Below, piece by piece: positions 5,413 through 5,554 of a stretch of 5,554 nucleotides of DNA. The notes beneath the pieces are model-generated. The model ran no database searches and was not told the origin of the DNA. It was given only the letters and a program-made list of their open reading frames with translations. Origin of the DNA: Bacteroidales bacterium (lineage in GTDB: Bacteria > Bacteroidota > Bacteroidia > Bacteroidales > UBA7960); the NCBI GenBank assembly GCA_007122745.1, contig SKTA01000220.1, positions 1 to 5,554 of the forward strand. Reading direction: 5' to 3'. Numbering within the stretch: position 1 is the first letter of the stretch; the number at the start of each line of letters is the position of its first letter. Made by a program: the position numbers and the translations under genes.

Positions 5413-5436
5413 ACGGTGAACGGTAAACAGTGACGA
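5402..5436. repeat. GTRAACG heptamer array overlapping the pssA stop
   Basis: Strict 7-nt units GTGAACG, GTAAACG, GTGAACG, GTAAACA, then a diverged GTGACGA. The first unit and part of the second encode the end of PssA and its TAA stop; the rest is 3' UTR. Confidence 0.8.
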
Positions 5437-5450
5437 AAAGCTCGAAGGGA
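5435..5450. repeat. Dispersed intergenic 16-mer, copy 2
   Basis: GAAAAGCTCGAAGGGA is identical to 1898-1913 and in the same orientation, although one follows a plus-strand gene and the other a minus-strand gene. Confidence 0.7.
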
Positions 5451-5462
5451 AAAGAGAATAGT

Positions 5463-5501
5463 ATTTGTGGAAATTTGTGCAAAAATTTGTGACCATTTGT
5501 G
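5463..5501. repeat. Four phased ATTTGTG copies
   Basis: ATTTGTG starts at 5463, 5473, 5485 and 5495, a spacing of 10, 12 and 10 nt, close to one helical turn. Linkers differ between copies. The function is unknown. Confidence 0.7.
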
Positions 5502-5531
5502 GATAAATAATAAAGCATGACGCTAACAACC

Positions 5532-5552
5532 AAACGCTAAACGCTTAACGTT
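5532..5552. repeat. AAACGCT heptamer array at the window edge
   Basis: AAACGCT (5532-5538), AAACGCT (5539-5545) and a diverged TAACGTT (5546-5552) run in tandem and may continue beyond the window. Confidence 0.6.
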
Positions 5553-5554
5553 AA

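Overview
The window looks like chromosomal DNA from a Bacteroidota organism, probably class Bacteroidia. Three things point there. First, the gene order on the minus strand is rpsU, xerC, hpf, tRNA-Thr, which I know from Bacteroidota genomes. Second, some promoters fit the phylum's primary-sigma pattern (TTTG, about 19 nt, TAnnTTTG) and most genes lack a Shine-Dalgarno (SD) sequence. Third, the dipeptidyl peptidase IV closely resembles the Porphyromonas/Bacteroides type. The genus cannot be named from this sequence alone.

Layout. Positions 19-1710, all minus strand, form a translation and housekeeping block. It is transcribed in the order bS21 (rpsU), XerC recombinase, hibernation factor HPF, then tRNA-Thr(UGU), which has its own textbook promoter. 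Positions 1711-2086 hold the rpsU promoter and leader, followed by a gene-free island of short tandem repeats and small hairpins. Positions 2087-4279 (minus) encode a secreted S9B dipeptidyl peptidase IV with all key residues present. A 120-nt gap with another hexamer repeat separates it from a small conserved-looking protein of unknown function (4400-4648, minus). That gene diverges, with only about 35 bp between start codons, from pssA (4684-5412, plus), the phosphatidylserine synthase. Positions 5413-5554 are again repeat-rich.

How the parts fit. rpsU and hpf both act on the ribosome and flank xerC in one probable operon. They are also the only two genes here with a recognisable SD. The bS21 protein carries Tyr54, the residue linked in Flavobacterium johnsoniae to masking of the 16S anti-SD. 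This suggests that ribosomes lacking bS21 could preferentially translate both bS21 and the hibernation factor. DPP IV (periplasmic dipeptide release) and PssA (membrane lipid synthesis) are unrelated metabolic functions.

The most unusual feature beyond the genes is the intergenic DNA. Four different 6- or 7-bp tandem repeats, a phased ATTTGTG array, and an identical 16-mer shared by two distant gaps occur almost only between genes. One array supplies the last codons and stop of pssA. I see no defence system, CRISPR array, insertion sequence or prophage. The XerC is the housekeeping type.
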